Of a stretch of DNA of 64,000 nt, positions 22,201 to 37,200 are shown one piece after another; position 1 is the stretch's first letter, and each line of letters begins with the position of its first letter. This DNA comes from Epiperipatus broadwayi. Taxonomy: Eukaryota; Onychophora; Udeonychophora; Euonychophora; Peripatidae. A program made the translations under genes and the position numbers. The notes beneath the pieces are model-generated. The model saw only the letters and a list, made by a program, of their open reading frames with translations, did not search any database and had not been told where the DNA came from. Where the stretch lies: the NCBI GenBank assembly GCA_028023455.1, contig JAQFVV010012416.1, forward strand, positions 4,943,594-5,007,593. The letters are read 5' to 3'.

Positions 22201-25200
22201 ATATATATAATTCAAATACTAAATTAAGAAGAAATTTAACTTAATATAAAATGAATTTAAAAATACAATATGAACTTTTTACATTTACTTATAAATTCTT
22301 AAATTGTATAATTTTTCATTTCATTTTCTTAAATATGGATCTATCTTTGCCTAGTCTATTCAAAAGTATAAAAATTTTGCATATAACATAGCTACACATT
22401 AAAAAATCAAAAAGATAAATATACACAAGATCCCCTGCAATCTTAAATAGCATTATTAAAATATTACATGATGTAACAATTGTGTATTTATTAATTTATA
22501 TAATTTTTTACTTTTACAAATCTTTCATTCATTTTGAAACCAATATATTTGAATCGATATTTATTAAATATCATCATCATCAGTAAGATCACAAAATTTT
22601 GGTCCGATTCTAAATTCTCAAACATTTATTTGGTCATTTATTTTTCTAACTATTTAGTATGAAGCTTTTATCTACTTTAAACAACTGAATTTTGTGTAAT
22701 TTTGAAAAAGTTTAACATTGGATAAACTCATATAAACAATCACAATATATATATACACATTCACATTTTCAATAAATATAAATAAATATCAAAAATCTTT
22801 AAGCAAAGTACCTAATGGACATTCAGGACAACAAGCTCCTTGAATTGGATTAGAGCAGATAACTGGAGGACACACCTTCCTTGTGCAATGAACATTCCCA
22901 CCCCTGCATTGACATTCTTGGCAAGGATCTCTTGTATCTTGAAATGTATAGCCATTGGGGAAAAATTTTTGATTATAAAAGCAATCTAAATGAAATTAAA
23001 ATAATATGTGTAAATTCTATAAAATAAACATTTTTTAAGATTGAAATGAAAACATTTTTAACATAAATTAAAATAATAAGATTTTTGATGGATAAAAAAA
23101 TATATAATATTACCATTACTAGAACTATTACTATTATAAATAACAACAACCAATACCAACGATGTTAATTAAAAAATAAATTTAATGAAGTTTAGAAAAA
23201 AACTCTATTTTGATTAAAATATTACTATTGGGCAAAGTTAAATTAAAAATTTTGAAAAGATTTTTAGATCATATCTTTAAAAACAAAGATAAGAATTGTT
23301 CAAGCTTGGTTGCTTTTTGACTCTTTATGGGTGTGAAAGTTGGACATTTCAAAAAAGCATTGATAGTTTTAAACTATGATATATGAGAGTTTTTGAGATT
23401 TCTATGGATAGCAAAGACTGAGAAATAAGATATATAATCAGATTAGATCTCAATTCTCAATTGAAGCATAAGCAATCAGTTTGAAACTGATCTATTTTAG
23501 TCATATTATAATATAATATAATTCAATAGAAAAGAGTATAATGTTAGAAAAGGTTGGTGAAGAAAGATGAGGATGGTTGGAAACAAGATATATGGACTCC
23601 ATAAATGAATATTTGAGCAATTTTAAAATAAGACAGGTAATAAAATATTTTTAGGAAAATGCTAATCATTTGACCACCAGGAATTGATGTTGACATGAGC
23701 ACTTAATAATAATAACTTTGAATTAATAATTCTAAGCTTATATAAAGGGGAGGGGGGAATAATAGTAATTTATAACATCTGGCTGAGACAATACTTTTCT
23801 TACAAACTAATGGTTATAAATTTGTAACTAATTTATAAATAATAATTAAAAACAAGTTCATATAAATTAGGAATTTTTTTTTCTTGCATTTACGATACAG
23901 ATTAGATAAACTACTGACTACTGATCCATTGAAGTCATGTGATTCGCTCAATTTTCTATCTTGTTACAAGGAATCTTCTAAACGGTTTCAAATAATATAG
24001 TGAAATATCTACGAAATACATAATTGCACTTACACTTTAAACGATAAGAAGTCTTTCTTATCATTTTAGAGACACACTTACTGTATAAAACAAAATTGTT
24101 TAAATATTTAAATAGGATACTTAATTTTGAATGATGGCGATACTTTTAAGCTGTCTGAAAAGTAACCACCAATATTCTATATTCTTTTAGAGTTACAGCA
24201 TAGATAATAATGAACTATTTATCTAATTTACAATGTTTTGTGCATAATAACAAAGTTATTATAATACAAATAAGCTAATCCAATGACATAAAGCAATTCT
24301 CTGCATTACAAAAAAAAAAACTGTTCTGCCTGAATGTACCAATGAGTATTATAAAAACAAAAAAGAAATAAAGTTTTTATGTGTGTTACTGATTGATATG
24401 TTGATGTGTCTAATAAAGAAGAATCAAACATTACATTAGGAAAAAACTTAAGAAGATGAATTCAGGTTTTTTAAAACTGAAATTTCTTAAGGGGAAATCT
24501 ATATAGACTACAATTTTGTTCTTTTAATCTTGAAGAATGGTTAAGGTTTATCATTTTTACATTAATAGTCATTCATAAGTATTTCTACTCTAACTACAGA
24601 AGTAAAAAAAAGGCATACAAATAATAAAAAGTTCATGACTATTCAAACACAATCTGTAAGCCACAAACAGACCCACACACACCATATGCTGTTCTTTATG
24701 CATATTTAATATTTTTCCAGACTGTCTTTAGATTTGTTTTGCAACAGACTTTACTTTTTTGAAAAAATTTAATACCTTGCCCTACTGTAATCCCTATTGT
24801 ATTCTATCCTCGCATACATGCTTGCAATAAAAGTAATCAATATTGCATCTCTTTTGAAATAATTTTTTATAAAATAAATAGGTATACATTTTCCATAAAA
24901 ACGATGCTCAAGTTTACCAAATAATACTTTTTTAGGAAGGCTTTTAATATTCATTATCTTCATATATCCAGTTTAATTAAAGTGTAATGTGACAATAATA
25001 GATTCAATAGTAGTATATTTATCAAGCTAAAATACATACTGATTGGACTTGTGAATTTGATATCAAATTTTTAGAATATGGTACAGCACCCTTAAGTACT
25101 TTTCACTTTTGAGATTAATATTACATAATTCGGTACTTGTTAAATAGCCACTGTTCATTGCTTGGTGGCACTGTTGCTGTGCAAAAACATAGCGATATAA

Positions 25201-28200
25201 CATTCCCAGGCCTGCCGATTCTTAAACAATTTACGTTATTTTTTAATACGGCTTTTTTTTTTTAAAAAAAAATGTACATTATTCTTTTTTTTTTTTTTGG
25301 TTTTTTTAAAAAGGCGCCTTTTTGCTTCTTTTTATAAAAAAAAAAAAAGTGGTGTTTTTGAAAGAATACGCCTTTATTTTTCTTTAAAAATACCTTATTC
25401 TTATTTTTTTTTAGTTTTTTTAAAAAAGCAGTATTTTTTTGGTAATTATTCTTTTAATTATCTTACAGGGCGGCTTTTTTTTTGTTTTTACACAGAAACA
25501 GCCCACTAAGCGATGTACTGTGGCTATTTAAGAAGAACCCATAATTCATATTAATGTTATAAAAGTCATAAATGCAATTATATATATAAATCCACTAGAA
25601 TAAAACTACAAAAATTTTTAAAATGTGCCTACATAAAATTGAAGATTAATATTCTTTACTAACATGTATGTAGCTGAAGCTAAAATTACATAACTAAGAT
25701 TATGAATTTTTTTCTCCAGTACAGGCTTTTTCGTACCTGCACTTCTATATGTAATATATAGGGGGTTTGAACTCAGACTTTCACACAACCCTCAACCATT
25801 CATGCTATGTCATATTACTGATACCCTTGATCACACACATGTTGAAAAGATAAATAATGCGAGTGATCAAGTGTATCAGCGATATGAAATAGCATAAATG
25901 GTTGAGATTCATGTGAAAATCTGAGTTCATAACTAAGATTAATAAATGGTAAATTAAAACACATTTCAAAGTAAAATATAATACTTAGCTTTTACGAATC
26001 AAGATATTTTATCATACAAGGTATCAGATACTCTTATTTTGAATACTGTTCATTAATTATTTAGTTAATTATCATATCTGTAAAGCCTTTTCAATATCTA
26101 CTAGAGATAGATTGTAATTGCAACAGACCAATAATCTTATCGCTGATAATAACTTAAGATTATTAATAAATGGAATTGAGTTGGACAAATAGTTAGAGAA
26201 GAAGGTAATAGATGAACAATTAAAGTCTAAAACTGAGTCACAAGAGACTATAAAAGACTAGGAAAAAACTGCAAGTGAGATGAATAGATAAAAAGGTTGT
26301 TGGAATGTTTTAGTGAAGGAAAGCTATATATTGGGAAAGTGAGATTACATTTAGAGACATCTGAACTACATTGGTTTAGTAATAATTGAATATGAAATGT
26401 AATTTATATATATATTTATGGAAGATATTAAAATTTTATTTAAAATAAAAAATAATAATACAATAACCAAAATTAAAGTATAATATATATCATACCATAA
26501 CATTGTTCACAACATTCTGTTCTGAATGGGTGTGTGCAGCTAACAGGTGGACAAGGTTTAGGTCGACAGTTAACTTCACCATTTCTGCATGTACATTCAT
26601 TACAGTCATCACGATAATCTGGGAAAGTTTGGCCATTAAGAAATCTAATATTTCCATATGTGCAATCGACACACTCTAAACAACAGTGACCTTGGACAGG
26701 ATGAGAGCATGTAGCATTAAGACACAACCTTCTTTGACATTTAACATTTCCATCCTAAAAAAAAAAAAACAAATAACAAATATATGAAGAATATTATAAT
26801 TAAATGGTGTCAATTAATAAGTAATATTTTAGAAAATGATGAACTCTCCATTTATATTATATTTAAGTAAGCATTTTGTTCATGTTACCATCTAATCCTG
26901 AAGGTGATAAAAATTAATCCACTTTCATTTACAGTTTGAATTATTTATTAGATAAGATAATACAGAAAATATAGGGGATTTGAACTCAGACTTTCAAGTA
27001 CCCACCAACTATCCACACTATCTCATACAACTGATACACATGACCACACACATGTAGAAAAAATAAATAATAACGAATATACGTATTTCATGCTAAACCA
27101 GCACTCATCAGTTGGTCCAGATTATCATCTCCCACACATATATATAATCAGTGCTCAGTTTATATTAAGATAGCAAATCTTCACACTTTAATAGACAGGC
27201 TTAAATATACTCCAACGTCTAACTTGTCAGCCATCCATATCATTGAAAAAATTGCCTTACGTAATATTCATAAGGTAGTATCTTTTAAGTACTCATTTTA
27301 ATAAAGCTTATAAATTTCAAATTTATTTTAAATATGTAATTTAATTGAACAACATCCATTAGTAAGTAATATTTAGGAATTGATGATCTCTCCAAGAATT
27401 GTCTATAATAAACTTAATTAAATATCTTATAACATCGTCCAACAACAAAGTAGTTGAAAATTTAATCCACTTTCATCTATAGCTCAAGATTTTTATTAGA
27501 GACGGTAGTATAGACAATAATATTTAAAAGATTTAACATAAAATCTACAGATTATATTTTTTTATAATCTAAATCAAATTGCCTTTAAAAAATATTCACA
27601 TGGCAGATTTTCTAAGTATTCGTTTTAAAAACCTTGTAAATTTCAAATTCTTCATAAATATGCATTAGTATAATTAAAAGGCATCCATTAATAGTAATAT
27701 TTAGAAGTCAATGAAATCTCCAATCACATTTATATTAAATTCCTATATTGTCCAATTATAGATTTGATGTTGAATCTTACAAATGACACTTTCTATATTT
27801 ATTGTCTTGCCTAATAACTCGGATCATAGATGAAAGTTTGTTCCATTTTGATCTGCTTTGTGATTGGATGATGACATGAAAAAGATGTTAAATTAAACTT
27901 AATTGCTTAGGGAATAATTGCCTCCTAAAATATCACATGCTGATCCTGTTTAATTATAATATTACCGACTTGCAAAGAATGTGAAATTTACAAAGAATAT
28001 ATTAAAGATTCTGCCTTATGAAGGTTAGTTGATAACTAATTTGAATCTGGTTGTAGAAATATCTCTGTAGAAGTGATATTGAATCTCACAAAAGTCTGGT
28101 CTATATTACCTTCTCCCAAAAATAACTTGACTTTAAAAGAAAGTCAATTAATTTCATCTGCCTTGTGGTTAGATAACAATTTGTGAGATATTCACTTATA

Positions 28201-31200
28201 TTTAATATAGAGAGCACTTTAAGAGTTCATCACTTCCCAAAATATTAAAATAGCCTTTACATATCTCCACTGCAGGCAAAGATCTATTGGACACCCATTC
28301 ATAGAGGAAAAGTGAAAGAAAAGGCATTACTCATTAAGATTGTCAATTTCCAAGTAATGAGAGCTTGAACAGTTTTCAATCCTTATTCTACCCTCTAGAT
28401 AAAAACACCAGGATTTACTTTGTGCTGGATGCATGGAAAAATGTTCAAATCTAACAACATGAATTTAAACTCAAATTAAATACATGATAGACAAATGCAC
28501 TACAATAATGCATTTACTTGCATATATATATTTAAAAGTAATAAAACCTATTTATTTTTAAAATACAATTTAAAAAGCCATATTATATCCTAAACTTGAA
28601 AATCATTAATCCAATGGTCCTTATATTAAAGATCAATAGATAGAAACTAACCTGGGGATTTGAACACAACACTACTCTCAAATGTCAATTGATTACTCAA
28701 GCTTACAATAGAGGGCTCTGAAGTGGAGTAAATAATTTATTGTTCAAAATGTAAATGTTGAAACTAAAAGAAGAAAATCGTGATGTTTTATTTAAAATAT
28801 AGTTTCTGAAGGGCCCACAGATAGCATAAATCTGTGATTGTTAAAACAGTTACCATAAATCTGAAATCATTAAAATAAATAATTGCTGAGTTAGCATCAG
28901 ATTTTCAGCTTCAGTTCAAAATCTTAGCATGTTTTTGAACTTCAAGTTATTAACTAGGATAATATAAAAAAGTAAAATTGGCTGTTAGTATGTGAACACA
29001 AATTCAATGTTATTAATCGATAAAGATGAAGCATTATTATTGAGTGAATATTAATTACTGAAACTTAGAATAAATGTAAAATATTGAATGCTTTATATAA
29101 AAAAAAAATAATAGAAAAGCAAATTAAAAAACAAATATCAATTTCGCCAGTTGGAACTAATGGTTTACAGTAAACATAAAACTAAGACCACAAAATATTA
29201 TAACAGGCATACTCCCTATTTAACATATAAAATTTATTTTTCCCTTTTAATCTCACCAGTGACGGACATGTATTCACCATCAAACCAATGCGTAACCAAT
29301 ATCTGGTCCACATCCTTTAGTGATATGAAATTAATATTCATTTTATTAATCACTTAAATTTTCAATGGAAAAGACAATACAGATAATGGATCTGCCTCGA
29401 ATTGTATTGACTAATTATCGGATTGAATAAGACTATAGAAAAATCCCAGATAGCTGTGACAAACTATTCACTATATTTCCCCGATAAAGTATCTCCCTTA
29501 AGATCTATATATTTAATTGTCCCCAGTGTATTTATGAGCGTCAATTATTGACCTCAAATGCCAATCTACTGGCTACAGTAAGAATTACAATGGTAATACT
29601 CATACACTCATATTTTCATTTGATATATTCGCCCAACCCATTCTAGTTCAGTGTCTCGGGGACAGTGGTGATGGCACCATTGGAGCACATGGATCGATCC
29701 AGAGTAAAAAGGTATGACATTTAACTTATGCAATTTCTATAATAAATATAATATCTTTTACCTTTACAGCTTCAGCAATATAGGCTAATATCGAATTTTA
29801 AATTTTGTTAGACCCCGTTATTCCAACCTAAATGAATTATTTGATTAATAAACCCTCTCTACTACTGGTTATATAAATAAGTAAGTGAATATAAACTATA
29901 AATAATTATACATATATTATGAGAAGATGTACAATCCATGTTTTTTTTATTTATTCAATAAATATTTAATAATTGTACCATATACTCTAACAATTTAAAT
30001 TAACATAATGATTAATGTAATAATTATATTTAAATTCTTTCTTTATTAGTTTGATAGATAAAAGATTAGAATATATAACAAAATAATACTTTTATTCATG
30101 GGAACGAATAAGATTACTATATGTCGGTAAGCTTACATTTATCACACTGGCCATATACATTGTCATGAATAGTATTCTTTGTTCTCTGTTTTAGTGATCC
30201 GGTCTTTGGTCTGAGGTTCGCATCTAAGATTTCTTATGGTTTTCTGCAGAAGTCCTTAAAGCAATAGTTTATGGTGATGGGCAGGCGGCAAGGTTTCCAA
30301 TGATTTACATTTGCAAGATACTAGGTAAGAATCCAACAAGTTTTGACTTTATCTCATTCTATTCATATCGTTTATTTTCTTCAGTTTTTGATTTTTACTC
30401 ATTTGTCCTTTTTGCAGCTTAATAATCAAATTTTTTTCTCTGCTCTTCTCTTTTTATACCTCTCTCTTCTACCTACCTGGATGCCCTGAATTTTCTTCTC
30501 GAATCTTCTTTTTTTTCATTTCTTTAAATCAATTACACAACAAAAATACAAATATTTCTGCTCACAATCACATCGATTTCAGTCTGATAATATTTTAATT
30601 AATACTCTTACTATTTATCAGATTGATTTAAAATAAAATTATTTCTGATGTTTATCTGCTTTGACTAAAAACTATTTTTGGACATTTATGTCCGCTTTCT
30701 TTTGTTCACTTACAAAATTCGAACAAGATCATAAAAAAATAACCTTTTACTGTAAGTTATAGATTTTTCAAGAATTTAGAAACAAAACAAAAAAAATATA
30801 TACAGAAAGCGTATTTATCTCCAAATTCCAGATTTATTATAGTGATAATTAACAAAAATGTTTGTTCAGTAGATTTTCAAATTAGACTTTATATATTATT
30901 ACCACAAATTATTATCATTTTTTAACTTTAATGTCTTCTCATAATATTTATAATTTAAAAATAGAATATCTATATTTTTGTATATATGTATTGTAACGAG
31001 CACAGACGTTCGTTCGTTACATTGTTTTTTTTTATTTATTAAACATGAAAGGAAATTAAAAAGTTCGCATTTAAAAATTTTCTTTAAGAATTAAAAATTG
31101 AAATTAAATATCATCTTAAACTCGTATATATTAAATCGCACAGATAAAAAAAATTATTAAAATAAAACTGTATTAAAAATAGAAAAGGTATTTTAAAAAC

Positions 31201-34200
31201 AAAAACTTAAAAAGATTTAGAGATAAAAATATATCTTTGATTTGGAAAACAGGTTAATTAATCAGAAATGGAAATGATTGTTAATTAGTTAAATGTAAAA
31301 TAGAAACTTTTAGCAAATGAAATAAATCCATTGGGAAATCGGACCTCAACGAAAAGGATCATCACATCGATGACGTAATGTTAAGTCAATCTTTCAAAGT
31401 AATATAAAAGGACAAGTTTGGAAATTATTAGTGACTGGAAATTGATTATTACGATGTGACTTGGGCTAACGACCGGAATCAAAATAAAAAAAATAAAAAA
31501 ATTATTTTTTTTTTACTTACGTATCTGCCTTCTTTATAAATTTTTCTAGGTTCAAATGCCTAGATGGCGCCCTTATAGTGCAGATATTGTTTTTGCGGTT
31601 AGATTCGATCTTCACTTTCATTCCGATCGTTACAACTGGCTTTCCCAATCTGGGGCCGATCTTTAATAAACCACATATACCCTGAGCAAATTTTATCAAA
31701 ATGAAATGTTTTATCTGTTTACATAAGTCGTATATTTTAAATCTTATAAAAGCACTGCCAGAAAGAAATTGTGCATATATATTAAACACGAGAAAGGATA
31801 AATAATTTTAAACTGTATTTTGTTAAAAAGAAAGTCAAAAGGTTGCATTTGATATGTTTTTTTTGTTAATATATATTATGCTTTTATGTGTATAGGTGCG
31901 CACAGCCACGTAAGTTTATGATCGAAATGTGGTGCCTTACGATGAGTACCTTTGGGAATTACTTCAGTGTAACCCTATGTATGCATTTCAATCAGTCATA
32001 AATAAGTTGGTGGTATTTATAATTGTGCTGCAAATATACACGTATAAATCCATTGTCTTTCAAAATATATTTACTTCAATGCAACCTTCTTAAATAAGTA
32101 ATTTATAAAATAACTTGCTTGTCATGCCGTATGGAAAAATAACATAAGAAAAAATAATAGAACTCTTGTGGGGAGGAGGTGAACGTAAATGGTCCTTGGG
32201 AAAGCGATAGTCAACATTTTTTTTTTTTTTTGTATATAGTCTTTTTGTAAAATTATTAACCGGATGTTTTGTAAGTGTCTTCGTCAATCGTGTACAGTGA
32301 TTACTAACCCTAAGTAAAATATTTTTTTTTTTTTGATCATTTTTTTTTTAAGCAACTTTACTGATATGTAACGAGCACAGACGTTCGTTACATTGTTTTT
32401 TTTTATTTATTAAACATGAAAGGAAATTAAAAAGTTCGCATTTAAAAATTTTCTTTAAGAATTAAAAATTGAAATTAAATATCATCTTAAACTCGTATAT
32501 ATTAAATCGCACAGATAAAAAAAATTATTAAAATAAAACTGTATTAAAAATAGAAAAGGTATTTTAAAAATAAAAACTTAAAAAGATTTAGAGATAAAAA
32601 TATATCTTTGATTTGGAAAACAGGTTAATTAATCAGAAATGGAAATGATTGTTAATTAGTTAAATGTAAACCAGCCTTGGGCATTTAAATGTAAAAACAT
32701 CGGTCAGATAGGGAAACAATAGAAACTTTTAGCAAATGAAATAAATCCATTGGGAAATCGGACCTCAACGAAAAGGATCATCACATCGATGACGTAATGT
32801 TAAGTCAATCTTTCAAAGTAATATAAAAGGACAAGTTTGGAAATTATTAGTGACTGGAAATTGATTATTACGATGTGACTATATGTATTAGTACGGAGTT
32901 GAGGTGAAGGAATTGACAGACGCACGGTCAATTCTTTCAGCTGTTAAAGAAAAGAGAAATGAACTATCGTTTCCTACATTGAGGACCAATTGAACTAAAA
33001 AACCTCTGAATGAATAAATAAAACAATGGCTAAATGGATACCAATCTTTTGAGGACGGCGTGGGAATTCCCGTTCAAACTTACAAACGACAGATAAAGAT
33101 GAACTGTTTAAAACCGTAAGAACTTTACAATTAATGAACATTAAATTAAAAACTTTTCGTATTTAAAATAATTGCATTAGTTTCCTATCTGACTAAAGTA
33201 GTTAAAATGTTATTTGATGTATTTTTTATTTATTTGTGTAAAATCATTTCCATTTATTTAACTTTGTTCTTTAAGTTTATTTATGATTTCTGTTTTCCGA
33301 TGAATTAAAATATATCAATGTTAAACTTAAGTCGGGCGTGAATGGCTGTATAGATTTGTAAAGTTATATTAAAGGAGGGTAATCTTAGGTTATTTGTTTC
33401 GTGGTTAAATTGGGTCAATGGATTGGATATATTGGTGTGATTAGTAGATGTAATATTGATTCGCTACGGGCAGAATCGCTTCATACGCCGCACACTTCCG
33501 TTTGCCTATGGAAGGAATTATAAGTCGGATACCGCAGTTCCTTTCTATGGAGTTTTTTGTTTTATTGCTCTTCTTTGCAGATAGATGTAATATTCCTATC
33601 TCATAAGAGGCAATTTCTTCTCTTAACCTTTTGTGCTGCCGTATTTTATTACATTGAATACATCGATATATCAGATGAATTGATGCCAGTTTGACTACGA
33701 ATTTTAGTCTAAGGTTAAATAGGGATAGAATGTTTATTTTCAAAAGCAAATTTATCTGGTCTATTCATACTCGACCCTAAATAAAAATGCATTAAATGTA
33801 AGTTGTTTATAGACGCTTGCATGGATTGTTTATTGGTTAACTGTGTTTTGCGTTTCCATATTTGATCAAAATATATAGACATTCGATAAATAATGATACC
33901 TTACGGTGAGTATCTAAAATGTATTTATTCGGATGTCTTTTAAATTATTGGTGACAATGCAAGTATCTTATGGTGAATACTAATGGGTTACGTATAAATT
34001 TCCCTCCACAATTGTCAGTAATCAATAATTTTGTATTTTGATCGTTTATGTTTACTTTGAAATGTTTTTGACCGTGAAATCTATGTAACCGATCTATATT
34101 CAACATTATAAACAAGCTTTCATAAATTTATCTGTGCGAACTTAATTAAAATGTAAAATTAGAATATAATAGTAATTAAATGTAAATTAAAGTCAAAAAT

Positions 34201-37200
34201 CAAAGTTAAAAATAATGTTAAATGTGAAAATGTAAAACTAATACTAAAATAATTTTAAATCTTATATATATATGTGCGTAAATAAATTTTTATATGTTAA
34301 TTACTGGCAGTGGCTTATTTTATTTATTTTTTAATGTTGAAATCTAATTAGATAAGATATGATATTATTAAATCTCTGCTACTCTCTGAGCTAGTGACAT
34401 GGGCTAACGACCGGAACCAAAATATTAAAAAAAAAAAAAATTTTTTTTTTTTTTTTGACTTACGTATCTGCCTACTTTATAAATTTTTCTAGGTTCAAAT
34501 GCCTAGATGGCGCCCTGTAGTGCAGTTTACGTTAAGTGCCATTCTCCGGATAGTTACAGTATGTTGGTTATATGTTGACCACGTGTATACATATGTGCCG
34601 AATTTTAGTAAAGGTTTCGTGATAAGTAGTCAGCCCTTATAACAGAGTTCGAACCTGGTTCCTGTTACAATAGGTAGTTACTTTTCCAATGTTAAATCCA
34701 TATAACTATATAAGAAATTTAACTTGCATTCAAAATCTTAGAGTATTTTGAATTTTTTATTTGGATAGTGTAAAAAAAAAAAAAAAATTATCTTCTAAAT
34801 ATGTAGATAAAAAATTCAATGCTCCCTGATGAAGAAAGGCAATAACCTGAAATTAACGTGGTAATTTTGATATATCATTATCACAATTTATTCAAATTTA
34901 CAATAAAGGGCTCTGGAATAGAAAAAATTAGTTCTCCTAATACATCCTTAATCATGTTGTCAAGCAATAAGTACATATTCACGAACTATTAAAAATTATA
35001 TATTTCAAAATTACATAATTCTATGTTAAATATATATTCTAAAGCTCTTAAAGAGAATCAATATTTTAATGTTAACCAACCTTACAAGTGCATTCGTGAC
35101 AAGAATCTCTAGGATCTTCAAAAGTACCACCATTCCTGAACAACCGCCCATCAAATAAGCAATCTAAATTAGATTTAAAAAAAGATTATTTGAGGATAGA
35201 CATGAATTGATTGCTTAAAAACTGATTTATGCATATACTAATATAAAACTGTGTAAAGATATCAAGAACTATTAAAAATTTTATGATTAGTTGCTTGAGA
35301 GGTCATATAATATTTGTGCATCACAGATTGAGCTTAATTTTCAATACATCAAACAGATTTTTTTTAAAAATTTTATTTGGTTGGCAATTGTTCTTGAGTT
35401 TGGCACTATAATGCCATACTAAATCAATGAGGACACATCAATATTTAATTAATAATTTTTCTCTCTTTAAAAAAAAATCACAATTGGTAAAAAAAATGCT
35501 TATGCCAACTTAATTAAAATTAAATTGCATCCTATCACTTTTTTTAAAAAAAGATTTTCTTTTATTAAAAAACAATAAATGAATAAATAACTATAAAATT
35601 TATAGATTCTTGTATCCTCACATAAAAATAAAATAAAAAAAGATTATCTTATATGTTTAGTCTTGTTAAGAACAGAGGTGGAATTACTTGGATCAGTCAA
35701 AATATGGAAAGTTATTCTAATACCACGCACTATTTGAATCATACATTTATTACAAGACTAAAAAAAAAAACAGACACCATCTCAAAAATATTAAATAAAT
35801 TAAAATCATATTGACAAATAATAAAATCAAAAATTTGCATTTATGAAAAACTAAGATTCCCCCCCCTCCCCTGTAATTAAATAATTGTGGAAGCAAATCT
35901 AATAATAATGTTCAATTTTCATTACACAATTTACTGACTTTTTTTCTATAAAATTGTTTTTCAACATTCATAGATTATTGTAACGTAATGCATGCTGTTA
36001 CATCTTTTAAATTGCAAACTAACAATAAACAAAAATCTGAAGAATTCACTTCTGATATGCTTCAGGATATTCAGTATGGTTATTTAAGTAATGATGATAC
36101 ATATTATCAGAATTAATACTCAATCATCCATGCACTTTACTACTGTTACACAATACTTTATTTACCACCCTCTTTTACAGTTTAAAGTTTTGATTACACC
36201 ATCAGTCTTCTTCAGAACTTTTATATCTCTCCTAATTTCAACTGCATTTATTTACCACCCTCTTGTTAGGAAATATAAAAGTTCTGAAGAAGATTGCTGG
36301 GGCAATCGAAACTGTAAAAGAAGGTGGTAAATAAAGCATTGTGTAACAGTAGTAAAGTGCATGAATGACTTATTATTATATGGTATACATTTGGCAATGC
36401 AATAAGAAAGAGTAGTTATTATCAGAATTCCCATTATGAAACAATACAAACATTCTTTTAATATAAAAAAGGAACAAAAATAACTCCAGGCTAGGACAAA
36501 TAAGCTACTGAGTGGCCTATCTGTGACATTTTGTTTACCTACCTTTCTGCCAAATTTTTCTCATTCCATCATCTAAAACATTATTTTAAAGCAGATTCAA
36601 TCTTTAGAGATTTGTATATATAGTTTCATTCTCTTATTAGTAGAAGAAATTGTTTTCTCTTTTACTCATCACATTAAGTCTATTTTTCTATAACTTTCTT
36701 GAAATTATATTTTCTTGCTTCTTAAATAAATTGTAAAATATCATTAATTAGCACTTTGACTTCTATGAGTCCAGTTTCTGATTAATAAGCTCCCTATAAT
36801 GATATCTAATGTGAGCCAGTTTTTTCATAATTAATGTAATGCTAGTGATCAATATATCTAGATTCAAATACTTCACATAAGTGGATATTTTGCTCATTTT
36901 TATTTACATCAAAAAATGTTAGGTGCTGAATGACTGCCTAATTAATTTCTTACTTCTTTTTCTCCTTGCTTCATATCACTTCTTCTCTTCTGCAGCTGCC
37001 ATCGTTGTTATTTATTATCAGTATAATTATTATTATCTTTAAGAATTTTTTTTGATACATGAGACATTGGTAATTATTTGGAGACAGCATATCTTACAAA
37101 AGATATACATTAATTTCATTAATTAATTTTAATTCCTTTAATTTCTGTTTATTACACATGAAATAAACTGTTTCAAATTGTTTAAAAAAGAGAACCCAAT

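Noticed and set aside
33441-33749. 102-codon minus-strand frame inside the longer TGTAACGAGCAC repeat
   Set aside because: No recognisable motif, and the other coding hint in the interior is on the plus strand. Not enough to call a gene.
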